DNA from: Coprinus comatus
Lineage: Eukaryota; Basidiomycota; Agaricomycetes; Agaricales; Agaricaceae
Length of the DNA: 64,000 bases
Assembly (NCBI GenBank): GCA_034638255.1
Contig: JAWPGT010000033.1
Location: forward strand, 124,001 to 188,000
Reading direction: 5' to 3'
Shown here piece after piece: positions 26,036 to 36,954 of this stretch. The notes under the pieces were generated by a model that worked only from the letters and a program-made list of their open reading frames with translations, made no database searches and was not told where the DNA came from. The stretch's first letter is position 1. Each line of letters begins with the position of its first letter. The translations under genes and the position numbers were made by a program.

Positions 26036-26239
26036 TCTTATCGTAGATGATTCAATTGTTTAATAGAGAGAGATAGGCTGGACATCCATAAATAGATTTC
26101 TCTGTCTGATAAGATATGATTGACCACTTGCAGCTGAGCTTTATTTAGGTCACCTGCTGGTTCTCTGTGAACTACCTGCATGGATATTCCTCAGTCGGAC
26201 TACACCACCACAAACATTTACTGACTATAAGACCACTCC

Positions 26240-27690
26240 ATGGACTTGAAGGAAAACATACTCCACCCATCATCTACCTCCCCACATACTGGAGGAGAGC
26301 CCGGCCTCCTCTACGTCACGGAACCACCTAGCCTCAAACAACGAACTATAATGCAAGCTCTACGTTCCTCTAGGCTTCCTGAACTCCGAACCCACAAATC
26401 GTCACAAGACCACACTAACGAAACCTCAACAAATTTTGTGTATGGAGAACGGGACGAGGAGGGGTATGGTAGAGTATATGATGAGCACACCGGCATAGAG
26501 TTAAAGAGACATCCAGACTTATGGTTCTATGATGGAAGCCTTGTGTGTCGAGCAGAGAATACGTTGTTTCGAGTGCATATGTCCCTTCTGGCCAGACATT
26601 CAGCCTGTTTTGCGGATATGCTAGCAATCCCCCAACCAACTGAACAGCTTGACGAGAGTAACGGGTTTGATCTATCTCAAGAAAAGGATAGCTCTACAGG
26701 TCAGACTAGGATACCTATTATAGTTTTGCATGACTCTGCGGAGGACTTGGAGTATCTATTGAAAGCGCTCATAGATGGCCCGTGAGTTGTTCTAATTCGA
26801 TCCCCTGTTCCACTCAATAACAATGTGTTTGTGTATGGTCAAGGATATTTGGAGATAACGATAGAGATGATTTCCGTATCGTGTCAGGGCTTTTAAGGTT
26901 ATCCACAAAATATGTCTTTGAATTGCTGAGAAATGCAGCACTATCTCATCTCAGTAAAGCCTGGCCCGCAACATTGAGAGGCTGGGAACTACGAGAAGAT
27001 GTTGCTCAAACCTATGAATTGGCACATCCAAACAAGCCACGATTATACCCCCACCCATTTGTGAGTACATAGACATTGTAGACATGCAAATTCTCCTGAC
27101 ACACTTCCGGTTGACAGCTGGTGATCAACCTTGCGAATGAGGTAGATGCACCCTGTCTCCTTCCATCTGCATTTTACGACGCTTCTCGTTACACTTATAC
27201 TCAAGTATTCGAACCTGGGGAAGACAACCCTTTTGGCGTTTATCCTTCCCCGGTTCCAATGATTGGCCCAGCTGATATGCAGCGACTGTGTATGGGCAAA
27301 GAAGCGACACAACATACGATCACCAACCTCATTCAAGCGATGGGACAGAGTCAATCTAATAGACTACCGAGTCTACACTCGTCACACTCACATCGAAGAT
27401 CTAGATCAGTCAACGGTTTATGTGTCTCTGCCACAAATTGCAAAAAAGACTTTTCAGAGCTGATCGAACTTGCGACGCAACACTATTTGTTTGATAGGGA
27501 GAGGGGATTTTGTGATCCTTTATATGTTGCAGAAGAATTGGGTCAACTAAAGGGAGCAGAGTTCTCGGAGTGTAAAGCTTGCGCTCATTCATTGGAATGT
27601 TGGGCTTCAAGGGAGAGGGAGAAGATATGGAAGACGATTCCAATGTGGTTTAGGCTGGATGGTAGTGGTTGTTTATTCAATGTCAGGTAA
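26240..27690 (+). CDS. BTB/POZ domain protein
   Basis: Three exons, 26240-26781, 26844-27060 and 27118-27690, with introns of 62 and 57 nt; 443 aa. A BTB fold spans about residues 90-240: DLWFYDGSLVCRAENTLFRVHMSLLARHSACFADML matches the strand-helix start of fungal BTB domains. A loop with an acidic/Gln-rich insertion follows, then IPIIVLHDSAEDLEYLLKALIDG and the terminal helices (LLRLSTKYVFELLRNAALSHL). The C-terminal half has conserved cysteines (CDPLYVAEEL ... CKACAHSLECWA). This matches the large, functionally uncharacterised agaricomycete BTB family of the form 'LWFEDGNLVL ... FRVH'. No catalytic domain. A role in protein interaction or as a cullin adaptor is inference only. Confidence 0.85.
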
Positions 27691-28061
27691 ATGAAAACAG
27701 GAACAGGCTAGTACATTTATATTTCTTGCGGTTAGAATTTTGACTTGTTGTTTTGTAGAGTGTATTTCTATTTCTATTTCTTCTACACCTTGTTTTGGGT
27801 TCCTACCTATGTTCTAGTGTCCATGGGCAAAGTCCAATGTTAATCAGGTCTAATCCCGTTATATCCCTCTCGTTTGATGTTCTGATGTTGCTCCAACGCA
27901 TGCGTTTCACCTTTCTCCATTCGTGATGACCGCTCAGAGTCAGGGTCCTAGTTTTCAATACTGATGGTTACTTCTGCTGTCCGCAGCTCCATAGAAGACA
28001 CACTTACACTCATTCTATCCCTCTATCTGGCTCACGCTGAGCTGTACACCTATACTAACTC
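27691..28061. other. Intergenic spacer, BTB gene to glycosyltransferase-like gene
   Basis: 371 nt, both neighbours on the plus strand. Mixed T-rich sequence with no credible open frame or RNA gene. Confidence 0.3.
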
Positions 28062-29739
28062 ATGATAATAGGAGACACGACTACCAAAACCAACAAATAT
28101 GAAGCACCATTACCCCAAAAATTATATCGATATCTCATATTGAGTACTATCGCTTTACCCACCCTTCTCTCAGCTTCGGGTTCCGACTGGGGTTTACCCG
28201 CATTTTCACCTCGGCAAATCATCGACTCCCATAATCTTTTCCCTTTCATCATCGCACCATGGGCAGGTCCAACTGCCCTTTCTGGAACATTATCACGGTT
28301 AATACAAGCTATAATTTTGTGGTATTCACCTGTCACAGAAACGACGTTTATCTATGGTTATGGAATTTGGGTTGCCATTGCACTTACTAGAACAATTGTT
28401 GCATATTTGCTCAGCCGGAGTGTGGGTTGGGCATTCCCGCGACTATTCAGCCACTATGCGGTGTACGAAACATCCTCTGGATATGGACCTATGGTTATGG
28501 CAATGCTATTGACTATGGACACCACGGAGCTCTCAAAACTTGGCAATTCAATCAAGCAGCGTTATATCTTCGTTATTCTCCTATCCATTGCCATGTGTTG
28601 GATGGATGACGAACCTTGGACCTATGGAATCACTGTTTTGTTGACAATTATATACATTTTGACGTGTTCAATACTTCATCATGCTCATTCAAAAGGACGA
28701 CTTCCAGCACCCGTTAACCAACAAACGAAAGATATCGCTACAAGGCGCCGTATGATTAATAAATCAGCAGTCATCATCTTCATGTTCATCGCCATTCCTT
28801 ATAAAATTATTCATTTGGCTCCTCCTCCACTAGTTCTAATGCCAGAATCCCCATTCCCTCCTACGAGACTATTGGATATCATCGCCCTTTCTTACCCTCG
28901 ATCGGATGTTAAAGCTTCTTCGCAAATGTTACAAGCAACTATTGATTCATTTCTTACTCTTCGAGGACCAGAAGTGATTCTTTCTGTATTTACACATGCA
29001 GAAGATCATCCAGCTTTTGATCAAGTTCAAGCTAGTCATGGAGAATTACCACATGTAGTTTTTTTTAAAGATGTTGATTCACATCCTGGTTCACGCTCAG
29101 GACAGTATTTACATTTGGCTGAGGCATTTAGATGGCAATTGACAAGAGATGCTGGACAGGGACAGGCGGAATGGGTTATGATTATAGAGGACGATTTTCC
29201 TATTTGTGGTGGTGAGAGGGGCTTGAATGCTTTGAGAACTGTTATGAGTATGTTGGAAGATGGAAGAGTTGATGGAAATAGGATACCTAAGAGACGAGGA
29301 GCTTTTATTGGGACAGGTGGCAGGTATGTAATATTTCTTCAATACAATCTATTTTCCTACATTTAAATTTCTCACTCATAAATTCCTTTGCATTTTCAGT
29401 GGCTTAATTTTCCATCATTCACTCCTACCGATCTTGATTCACATTCTAAAAACACATGCCGAAATATCATCTAAACTCCCACCAAATATGCCAACTCGAC
29501 CTGCTGATGTAGTTATGCAAGATTGTCTTTTAGGACGTGATCCATTATGTCCACCAAGTCAACCTGGTGGCTTGATTATTACTTCAAGACTTATTTTGGA
29601 TCATTTGGGTGGAATGTATTCTACAAATAAACAAAAGGCGCAGAATTCGGATAAGTGGAGGTGTGGTTGGAGACATCCGTTTCATGGTATTGAGGAGGTT
29701 GATGTAGTGGTGGTTGATGTTTGGACGAGTGGTATGTAG
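28062..29739 (+). CDS. Multi-pass membrane protein with glycosyltransferase-like C-terminal domain
   Basis: Two exons, 28062-29323 and 29400-29739, with a 76-nt intron (GTGGC|GGL-type join giving GTGGSGLIFHHS); 533 aa. The N-terminal ~270 residues carry about five hydrophobic helices (YLILSTIALPTLLSAS, WVAIALTRTIVAYLL, YIFVILLSIAMCWM, ITVLLTIIYILTCSI, AVIIFMFIAIPYKII). The C-terminal part has MLQATIDSFLTLRGPEVILSVFTHAED, then the acidic motif VMIIEDDFPICG. It also has a late VVMQDCLLG and GLIITSRLILDHLGG, reminiscent of nucleotide-sugar-dependent transferases in which an Asp-rich motif binds the metal. MGAT4-like families share this layout. Assignment is by motif pattern only. A Golgi/ER location is inferred from the helices. 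Confidence 0.6.
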
Positions 29740-29978
29740 AGACTAGAGCCTCACTAGAGGGAGTGAGGAGTGTATGCATTGTAATATTTATATTGTACTG
29801 TCACTTTTTGTTAATTTTTGCACTATACCAGCAAAAAGGAGATTTTTCACTACCGCTGATTAGCTGTGTACATTCCATCAATTAAGTGCGAAATAAATAA
29901 TAAGTGTACAGGGACCGTCCTGGACTCCCTGTATGTAATTCCAAGTTTGCATTGATTAATTGATACATACTTGATATC

Positions 29979-30006
29979 TTATATCTTATATCTTATATCT
30001 TATATC
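29979..30006. repeat. Short TTATATC microsatellite
   Basis: Four head-to-tail copies of the 7-mer ttatatc, ending exactly where the first candidate Helitron 5' terminus begins. An A/T-rich target is usual for Helitrons. Confidence 0.75.
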
Positions 30007-30800
30007 TATTATACAAAAGACAGTGTCTTTTCCCAGGGAGACAACTGAGTTCCGCGATTGGCTGTCGAAAGTTACTTGCCCTTTTCTAGCGTATTGAGAG
30101 ACATGATTGGTTGGAGAGAATAACTTGGTTGCTTCTAGCCACCTCGAAGCTTTTGAAAAATATCTCCGATGAGCCACAATCATAGATTAGGTTGATAAAA
30201 GCAGATTCGTTTGTATATTAGGTTGCCTGGAAATTAATTTCGTACCATCTATTATACAAAAGACAAAGGCTTCTCCTCACGAGACAAACGTCAAAGACAA
30301 ACATCAAAATCCTCCAATGAAAAAATACCATACACATTTTAGTGTCAAGCCAATCATGAAGGATGATTAGCCGGAAGGTCATTTTGTGTGGAGAACAAGT
30401 AGAGAAGTGGACACGATAACATTTAAAGCGGTAATTTTACGTGAATAATGGGTACATGATGACGTTGAACGGCATCATGTTCTAACGCAAAAAGAAACAG
30501 TGGCGTCGAATGTTAAATACCAAATATGTAGTCCATCCATCTAGAGAATCTACTTTCATCTGGATCCTGGAGCTGTTCCACTTGCTTAGGACTTCAACAG
30601 AATAGATGTAGAACTTACTGTCAACAACTCAATATTAGGAAATCGTTCTGTTTTAATCCCTATTCAAAACTCACTAGACACGGGCTTAACATACCATCAT
30701 GTGCATGACAGAATTAGCCCCAAGTCAGATACATACATCCTATGGGGATTTCGACAGATTCACTGACGCTAGCCCGTGCGTAGCACGGGTGCACCGCTAG
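30005..30800 (+). mobile_element. Non-autonomous Helitron, two candidate 5' ends
   Basis: The 3' terminus is textbook: a perfect hairpin CCCGTGCGTAGCACGGG (30773-30789, 7-bp stem) followed 8 nt later by CTAG (30797-30800), with T as the next base. The 5' end shows TC preceded by A at two places, 30005 and 30248. Both begin TCTATTATACAAAAGACA and stay alike for about 40 nt (ending GAGACAA). Helitrons insert between A and T, start TC, end CTRR and carry a hairpin 10-12 nt from the 3' end, so the match is structural as well as sequence-based. The element is 796 or 553 bp. It holds no Rep/helicase coding capacity and must be mobilised in trans if active. The doubled 5' end suggests nesting or a truncated older copy. 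Confidence 0.75.
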
Positions 30801-31570
30801 TGTAATACAAGTTTGCAACGGTGTTCCAAACTTCCATTCACCTTTTCACGCCTAATTCTCTCAAAATGCCAAGACCACTGGTGGTTTTTCCCAGAAGATG
30901 CTTCCCGAAGAACTTTCCACGTATGTGCAACTAATATTAACAAAATGGGAGGCTCAAAATCTCCACCGGGCATCCATCTCTCGAGCAGTACAGACTTCTG
31001 AAGCTCCCGCGGCGTTTTGAACCAATTCAAACGTGCCTTCTTGAACTGTTCCGATCACCAAACTTACAGGTTGAATTGATGAATATTTTTAAGTTGACCT
31101 TGGAAAGGGAAGGCTAATTAAAAATGATTCAATCTGAATATTACCATGTCGTTAAAAAGGCTGCATCGGAGCACGCCACTTGCATCGGTGGCTTTTTATA
31201 ATTGCCTGTGGGACAACCTGGCTATATTTTCAGCTAGGTAGGCCATCGTGACGACTCCCATGATCCATGTCTCTCTTCTAATATTTCTTCTAGCTCCCCT
31301 AACTTCCAGGCATCTTATTTCCCGCAAATCGTCTGCTCTGTAATTATAAACATTCTGTGAACGAAGTAGGTTGTGACGTTAAGGGGTAAAAGTATTTTGG
31401 ATGCAATGGCGAATTTTGAAATTCTGTAATGGTTAGAAAGGTATAAATTTCCCTTGTCAGAGGGATTCAGTTTCCCTGGCACCTAGGTAGTCCCTTTCTT
31501 TAGTTATCGGTACGCCTCTCCCAACAATATTTCTTTATGTTTATGTTGTACTCAGTTTCTTCTTAAGTTA
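30801..31570. other. Intergenic sequence between Helitron and PsiD-like gene
   Basis: 770 nt. A pair of overlapping opposite-strand open frames at 30797-31030 shows no family resemblance. The last ~100 nt are pyrimidine-rich and should hold the decarboxylase promoter. No gene accepted. Confidence 0.3.
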
Positions 31571-32869
31571 ATGTCTAGTCCAAATCCTAAACTGACCGAA
31601 GCGTTCCGGAGGGGAGGGTGGCTTCCTAAGAGTCGAGAGGTCTTAGATAAATGGCTCGGGGATAAAGTAGCACTAGCTCGACGAACTCGCGCCGTGCTTC
31701 TTCCACCTATCCAAGGGTTGAAAGACATGATTGAAAATGATGGGGATATGTATATGGGTTTCAATCGGATGTTCGAGAATGCCACCACGGCAAGCGAGCT
31801 TACTTGTATGTTCATCTAGTCAATGAACTGATTGACTCTTTTACAACAGGTCAAAGATTACAATGAGATGTTGTTAGTCATGAACCAGATTCTTACCGAG
31901 GCCCCATTCTACGGCGATATTGGACCTCCTTTCTACATGCTTCTCTTTGAGGCCATGAATACTAACGGAGGATTTACCGCATTCCTCGCCGACAAACTTA
32001 ACCTACAATTCAAGAATATTTTCGACACCTGGGCCGAGTTTCTCGCCTCTTCTGCATCTACAAGTGTGCTCACTGACCAGCCTGGGGGATGGTTCAGTCC
32101 TGCTGCCATTACTGCCATGGAGGTCGGCTTCGATGGGCTCTCATTCGCTCAAATTTTCAAGTCCGACCCAAGTCTACCTCACTGGGGATTTACCTCCTGG
32201 GACGACTTCTTTGTTCGTTTGTTCAACCCTGGCATCCGCGAAGTTGAGCTCCCCGCCGAGCCAAATGTCATCAATGCAGCATGCGAGTCCGTCTTTTATA
32301 ACCTCGCCACCCAGGTTCAAGAGACAGACCAATTCTGGATTAAAGGCGAGCCCTATTCTCTCCGCCATATGCTCAACAACGACGAGTCTGTTCCGAGCTT
32401 CATAAATGGGACTGTCTTGCAAGGTTTCTTGCAAGTTACCGGATACCATCGTTGGCACTCCCCAGTGGACGGTGTAGTTAGAAAGATCGTCACTATTCCC
32501 GGAACGTATTTTGTCCAATCCCCAGCCCTCATTGGCTCTCCTAGTACCGACAATCCTTATATCCAATCCCTTGGCTTCATCACAGCGATCACTACTCGCC
32601 AACTTATATTCATCGAGTCGTCAAACCCCCTTATTGGTTTAATGTGCTTCATTTCCATTGGTATGACAGAGGTGTCGACTTCTGAAGCTACGGTGGAGGT
32701 AGGGCAACAGGTACGTAGGGGTGATGAGCTGGGAATGTTCCATTTCGGAGGGAGCTCCCATTGTTTGGTGTTCCGATCTGGAGTAAATATTGGTTGGGAT
32801 AGTATTTACACAGAGCCTGGAGCGTTACTTAAGGTAAGGGCGGCGATAGGAGTTGTTTTGCAATCTTGA
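31571..32869 (+). CDS. Phosphatidylserine-decarboxylase-like protein (PsiD-type subfamily)
   Basis: Two exons, 31571-31805 and 31857-32869, with a 51-nt intron; 415 aa. The N-terminal domain is specific to the fungal PSD-like subfamily (NRMFENAT, MNQILTEAPFYG, GFTAFLADKLNLQFKNI). The catalytic domain follows: WDDFFVRLFNPGIRE, ACESVFYNLA, FWIKGEPYSLRHML, GYHRWHSPVDG, and LGMFHFGGSSHCLVFRSGV. The GGSS motif is the autocleavage site that creates the pyruvoyl cofactor (Gly-Ser bond). PsiD, the tryptophan decarboxylase of psilocybin synthesis, belongs to this subfamily, but many mushrooms carry members of unknown substrate. No other psilocybin-type genes are adjacent. The acceptor is uncertain: a CAG 7 nt upstream would encode the more conserved V-K-D-Y but breaks the frame, so I used AAAG. 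Substrate not predictable. Confidence 0.85.
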
Positions 32870-33489
32870 AAATCGGTATAACCGTTATATGCTAAATTTC
32901 TGGATTTTTTTTTATCCCTCGATTTTTTTTTATCCCTCGTTTTTTTTTTCTCCTTGCTTTTTATGAAGAAAAAAATGTTTGTACTCTAGCGGATCTAGCC
33001 TCGGAAAGAAAAACACTAAAAACCGTAGGGAATTTTCTCAGTATTTACTATTACTGGTTAAAATGTCCTCTAAACCTCTTACATACTTTTTTGTTATCAA
33101 ATTAAGCTTGATGTTTTCAGAAACCTTTGGACAAAGCTTAAGTCCTAATAGAACTGTGAAAAAAATAATCCTAAACTACCCTTAACTGACCACTGGTATG
33201 TTTAAAGTAAGAACTTCGGAAAGAATGAGAGCAGTGGAATATGTGAGCAACAGTGTCTGATGACATAGTACCAAAATCGTATTAATGTAGATGCGCCCAA
33301 ATACTTGGGATGTGTATGTTTTATAACGATATGTTTTTACTTCATCAGTTATCGAAATCAGTTTTACACAAAACGTGTGCTAGTAAGTATGGGTTGTGAT
33401 CGTCGTGTAGGATTCGGATCAATTGATCAACAAATGCTTTTTACGGTAATTCTATATCTTACCCACCCACTGTCACTTGTGACTCTTTT
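32870..33489. other. Intergenic spacer with T-rich tandem repeat
   Basis: 620 nt between two plus-strand genes. At about 32900-32955 a unit of poly-T followed by atccctcg is repeated about 2.5 times on the coding-strand downstream side of the decarboxylase, perhaps in its 3' UTR. Otherwise A/T-rich, with no credible gene. Confidence 0.35.
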
Positions 33490-35320
33490 ATGACGATGTC
33501 GATGGAATGGAATCCACCCACCTATGGGCTAACATCAAGTCCTGAACGAAAAGACACTTTCAAGGTTCAAATTGAGGATGGAATTGAGAACTTTGCGCGT
33601 TCTGCTAAATGGTATGTGCATAGTAATAAGCACGGTAATCCAACTGTAAAAACAGAAGTAATTCATGACCTAGGACACCAGATGGTACTAGGTTCCTAGC
33701 ACATTGTGAAGATAGATCTTTGCAATTGTTTAATCCGTAACTGCATTGTCCACTTCGCTTTTTTTAATTCAGAATGAAGAAGGCTCATTGAATGTGGTTA
33801 GAAGTTTGGAATCCGAAAGTGAAAGAAGTAAGTACTAAGCACCTTACTTTCTCTTTTTGTTGAGAATTTTTTGTGTGAACTAGACTGTTTAATCCTCTTA
33901 TTTCCTTTCCACGTCTAGTGCACCCACAGACTGTATTTCGCCAACCTGCACCAATCCTGGACTTTACATGGTACCCTTCAGCATCTCCTTTAGATCCTGC
34001 CTCGTTTTGTCTACTTGCTTCAGTTCGGGATTGTCCTGTAAAGCTCATCGACGCTTCTGACGGAAGGGTGGGTATCCTTTTGTTACATTTTAAAACCCGG
34101 GTGTATGAATCATTGACTTTTAATTACACAAGAGTAGTTAAGGGCATCTTATAAGATTGTTGACCACCGAGAACGTTTCATTGCGCCACATTGTATGGCT
34201 TTTAATTTGAATGCAACAAAGTCAGTCATTATCTGTTTGTTTTTTTCGCTTTCAGTATTGAAACGTCGATCTGATATGGGTTCAGAATATACTGTGGATT
34301 TGAGGAATCGGTTGAAGTATTTGATGTATTACGACCTGGAGAAGGAACACGACTATACACTTCGCCATCTCGAAAGAGTAAAGATGGTTTGAAAGGTAAA
34401 TCTCTTTTATATGAATTATATCCTATGGATGGTATGTGCTTATTATTTCCTCATAGGTATAATTTCCTCTTTGGCATTTTCTCCGGATTACAGTACAGGA
34501 TCGGACGCATTTTATGCCGCCGGTACTCTCAATCCTACACATTCAAATCTCGCCTTGTATTGTGAAACTCAGGGAGATGTTCCTCTCATGTTTGTTGGGG
34601 GAGGTCTTCGAGCAGGGATAACTCAAGTACTGTTCCAGAAATTACCGTTGGATTTTTTGGTGAGACTGATAATATCTTCCTTTTAGTTAAAGTTCAACCC
34701 AACGCGACCTCATATCTTATATGTTGCGTATCGAAGACGTGACATTATATATGCATGGGACTTGCGCTCTGATGTCAACATGCCCTTTGCGAAATATGTG
34801 GTTCCCCATAGTCCCAAGACCAATCAGAAAACGCTCTTTGATATTGATATTACCGGAACAAGACTTGCTACTGGAGATCAGGTATGTCATGGGATACAAA
34901 CATTGCGATGATTGTTTCTCACTTATTTGTTGAATTAGGAAGGAACAATATCATTGTTTGATTTGAAGTCTACTGAAGATCAAGATCAGGCGGAATCCTC
35001 TGAAACAGACACCAAGAACCCCGACCTTCAATTCAGTGCACATAAAGGTATCAATGTCCCTCACATTGTGATATACGTGGTTGACATAGATGGTAGATTC
35101 TATTGGTTCTGTCGCCTTTCACCCATTTGAACCGGTGTTGCTATCAGTCTCCGGTTCACGCCATTTTGATAAAGTAGATATCGAAAGAGGCGATTCAGAG
35201 AGTTCTGAAGATGATGATACCAAAATTGTAATGAAGCAGAGGTCGGCACTTCAGCCTACTACCACCGACTCGAGTGTTCAAACATGGAAGTTTAATTCTA
35301 TTGAAGTTACAGTCGAGTAG
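33490..35320 (+). CDS. WD40 protein, WRAP53/TCAB1 family
   Basis: Ten exons: 33490-33611, 33674-33736, 33802-33827, 33919-34067, 34138-34220, 34286-34395, 34457-34626, 34687-34881, 34939-35047 and 35097-35320. The sum is exactly 417 codons (416 aa). Family landmarks: FARSAKWTPDGTRFLAHCEDR, ILDFTWYPSASPLDP, SFCLLASVRDCPVKLIDASDG, APHCMAFNL then IYCGFEESVEVFDVLRPGEG, GIISSLAFSPD, FVGGGLRAGITQLKFNPTRP, ILYVAYRRRDIIYAWDLRSD, and DSIGSVAFHPFEPVLLSVSGSR before an acidic tail. In animals this WD40 protein delivers scaRNAs and telomerase RNA to Cajal bodies; the distant budding-yeast relative is Swt21. Cajal-body function in this fungus is inference. The third exon (26 nt) was recovered only by requiring frame continuity. 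Confidence 0.88.
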
Positions 35321-35514
35321 GTTCAGAAGGAGATACATAAAAATTCTACATAGGTATTTTACAGTTAAAAACACATATATACAACAAGTTAATAATAGCT
35401 CAAGGTGGAGAGAAAAACTATGTATACAATTTTAGAATCGTGAAAATGCGTGGGCGATTCGTTCTCTATACATATGTATGAGTATTTTATGCTAAACGGG
35501 GCGGGAAACAAAAC

Positions 35515-35816
35515 CTACATCGTTTGGTAATCTTCGATTTCTGATTGTGTGGAGATATGGCATGGAACTAGGATTGATAGTTAGAAAGATTAGACAAGAC
35601 AAGGTGGGTTGTACCTTGTTCGGATCGTTCGTAATTGGAAGGTCGTGGCAGATTTTTGAAGAACGTTAGAGGTTGACCAGATGGAACTTGTTTATTCGCA
35701 ATTGGACGAGATGTCTGCTGGAAAAAACCGGTTTAGCTGCCTGCTTCCAACTTATGAAAGAACGGGGAGCTCACCGATTTTGAGAAGTCACCCAGTACTA
35801 CTTCAGACTTTTGCAT
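35515..35816 (-). CDS. Candidate small protein gene, 65 aa, unknown
   Basis: Three exons, 35816-35775, 35717-35615 and 35567-35515, with introns of 57 and 47 nt bearing good GTGAGC and GTACAA donors and CCAG and CTAG acceptors. The sum is exactly 66 codons. The product begins MQKSEVVLGDFSKSQTSRPI and continues with a proline/asparagine-rich middle (GQPLTFFKNLPRPSNYE). No signal peptide or membrane segment. It is convergent to the WRAP53-like gene, 194 nt apart. No family recognised. Support is only the consistent splicing and non-random composition. Confidence 0.45.
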
Positions 35817-36954
35817 GACTAGTCGTGACTGGTATGTAATGTAGAAGATAGCGGTTGATATGTTTCTGTCGCGGCTATGTTCGGGAATGATATATGTTCG
35901 GAGAATATGTCAATGACTTCATGATGACGCGGAACGGTTTGACCAGCATGCTCGCCACAGAAAATGGTCCAGGGTTCTTGTTCTATCATCGGTGGATCGG
36001 GCCGGGATCGGGCTATATACGGAATTGGCTGCTGGTTAGCTGTAGCAACAAATCTCAGAAATATTACGTTATTTAGTCTTCTTCCATTTACATTCTCGCT
36101 CGTTGAGTTCAGGTAGTTAGGAAATGGTGGGGCAATTCATGGAATAATATGTTCAGGAATGTAATCTACTGTGGAATGACATTGCGAGCCTGTGGGAGAG
36201 GAGAGACCACGTCGTGCAGCTGGTATCGTGTCTAGAGCTGGTCTAGAGCACGACGTGGTCGAGCCTGGGGATGCGATGGAAGAAAGATGGTGGCTCACTA
36301 GTCGATCTGGAATCGCACCTAATGTCAATCCGAGGAAGGTGGAGGATAAATAAGATAATGAAGCAATGAGATGTTGCTGATATGGAATGGTATGGAGGGG
36401 TCAGACAGGCTGACGCGCTGTAACACCGGTCACGTGAATCTCCTTTTACTCATTGTGATCGGATCAGGAAAGTTTATCTCATCATACGTACCAGAAACTT
36501 TTGGATGTGACAATGCTTCTTATCAGACTGTTCTCCATTATACCAGACACTTGAACATATTAATAAATCAATTACATAGTGGATATTTAAATATCATGGC
36601 AGCTTGTAGAAAAGCATATTTATTGAACATCATTTTGGAAATTGGTGGAGTAGACCTGGAGTCTCTTGGAGCAGAACCTAAGGTGGTTTACGGAATATGC
36701 CGGCCGGAGCAAACCTACGCCTACTGTGCTTCACAGACGTAAATACCAACCATACTTCTTTTTGGTCATCCATCTATAACTCCGGTAGTCTTATCGATCG
36801 TTACAGGTAATAAATTGCACTTCGAACAACAGATTAACTTTCATTTCGGCTTCGAAGATGGATGCTGAGTTGTCCATTGCAACTCCGGGGATGTATATAA
36901 TTCTTTCCTTCGCCTTTTGAATCCAATAGCTCTTCCTAAGTTTCCCTCTTCATT
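35817..36954. other. Intergenic region around the 13-bp inverted repeat
   Basis: About 1.1 kb. A 123-codon open frame at 36371-36742 (plus) and a 60-codon frame at 35894-36076 (plus) show no family resemblance and I leave them out. The notable structure is the inverted repeat listed separately at 36205-36260. The region should contain the promoters of two divergent candidate micro-genes. Confidence 0.3.
36205..36260. repeat. Perfect 13-bp inverted repeat with 30-nt loop
   Basis: The left arm GACCACGTCGTGC (36205-36217) is exactly complementary to the right arm GCACGACGTGGTC (36248-36260). The loop itself contains two TCTAGA hexamers. It could form a hairpin in RNA or be a paired protein-binding site. 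Confidence 0.85.

Noticed and set aside
31571..32869. Psilocybin biosynthesis cluster
   Set aside because: Only a PsiD-type decarboxylase is present; neighbours are a glycosyltransferase-like gene and a WD40 protein, with no kinase, N-methyltransferase or P450 of that pathway.
33737..33801. Apparent frameshift in the WRAP53-like gene
   Set aside because: Using the later acceptor (65-nt intron, GTTAG at 33801) instead of the nearer one (36 nt) restores the frame and brings the whole gene to exactly 417 codons.
36371..36742. 123-codon plus-strand frame
   Set aside because: No family resemblance, no convincing splice partners and composition like the surrounding intergenic DNA.
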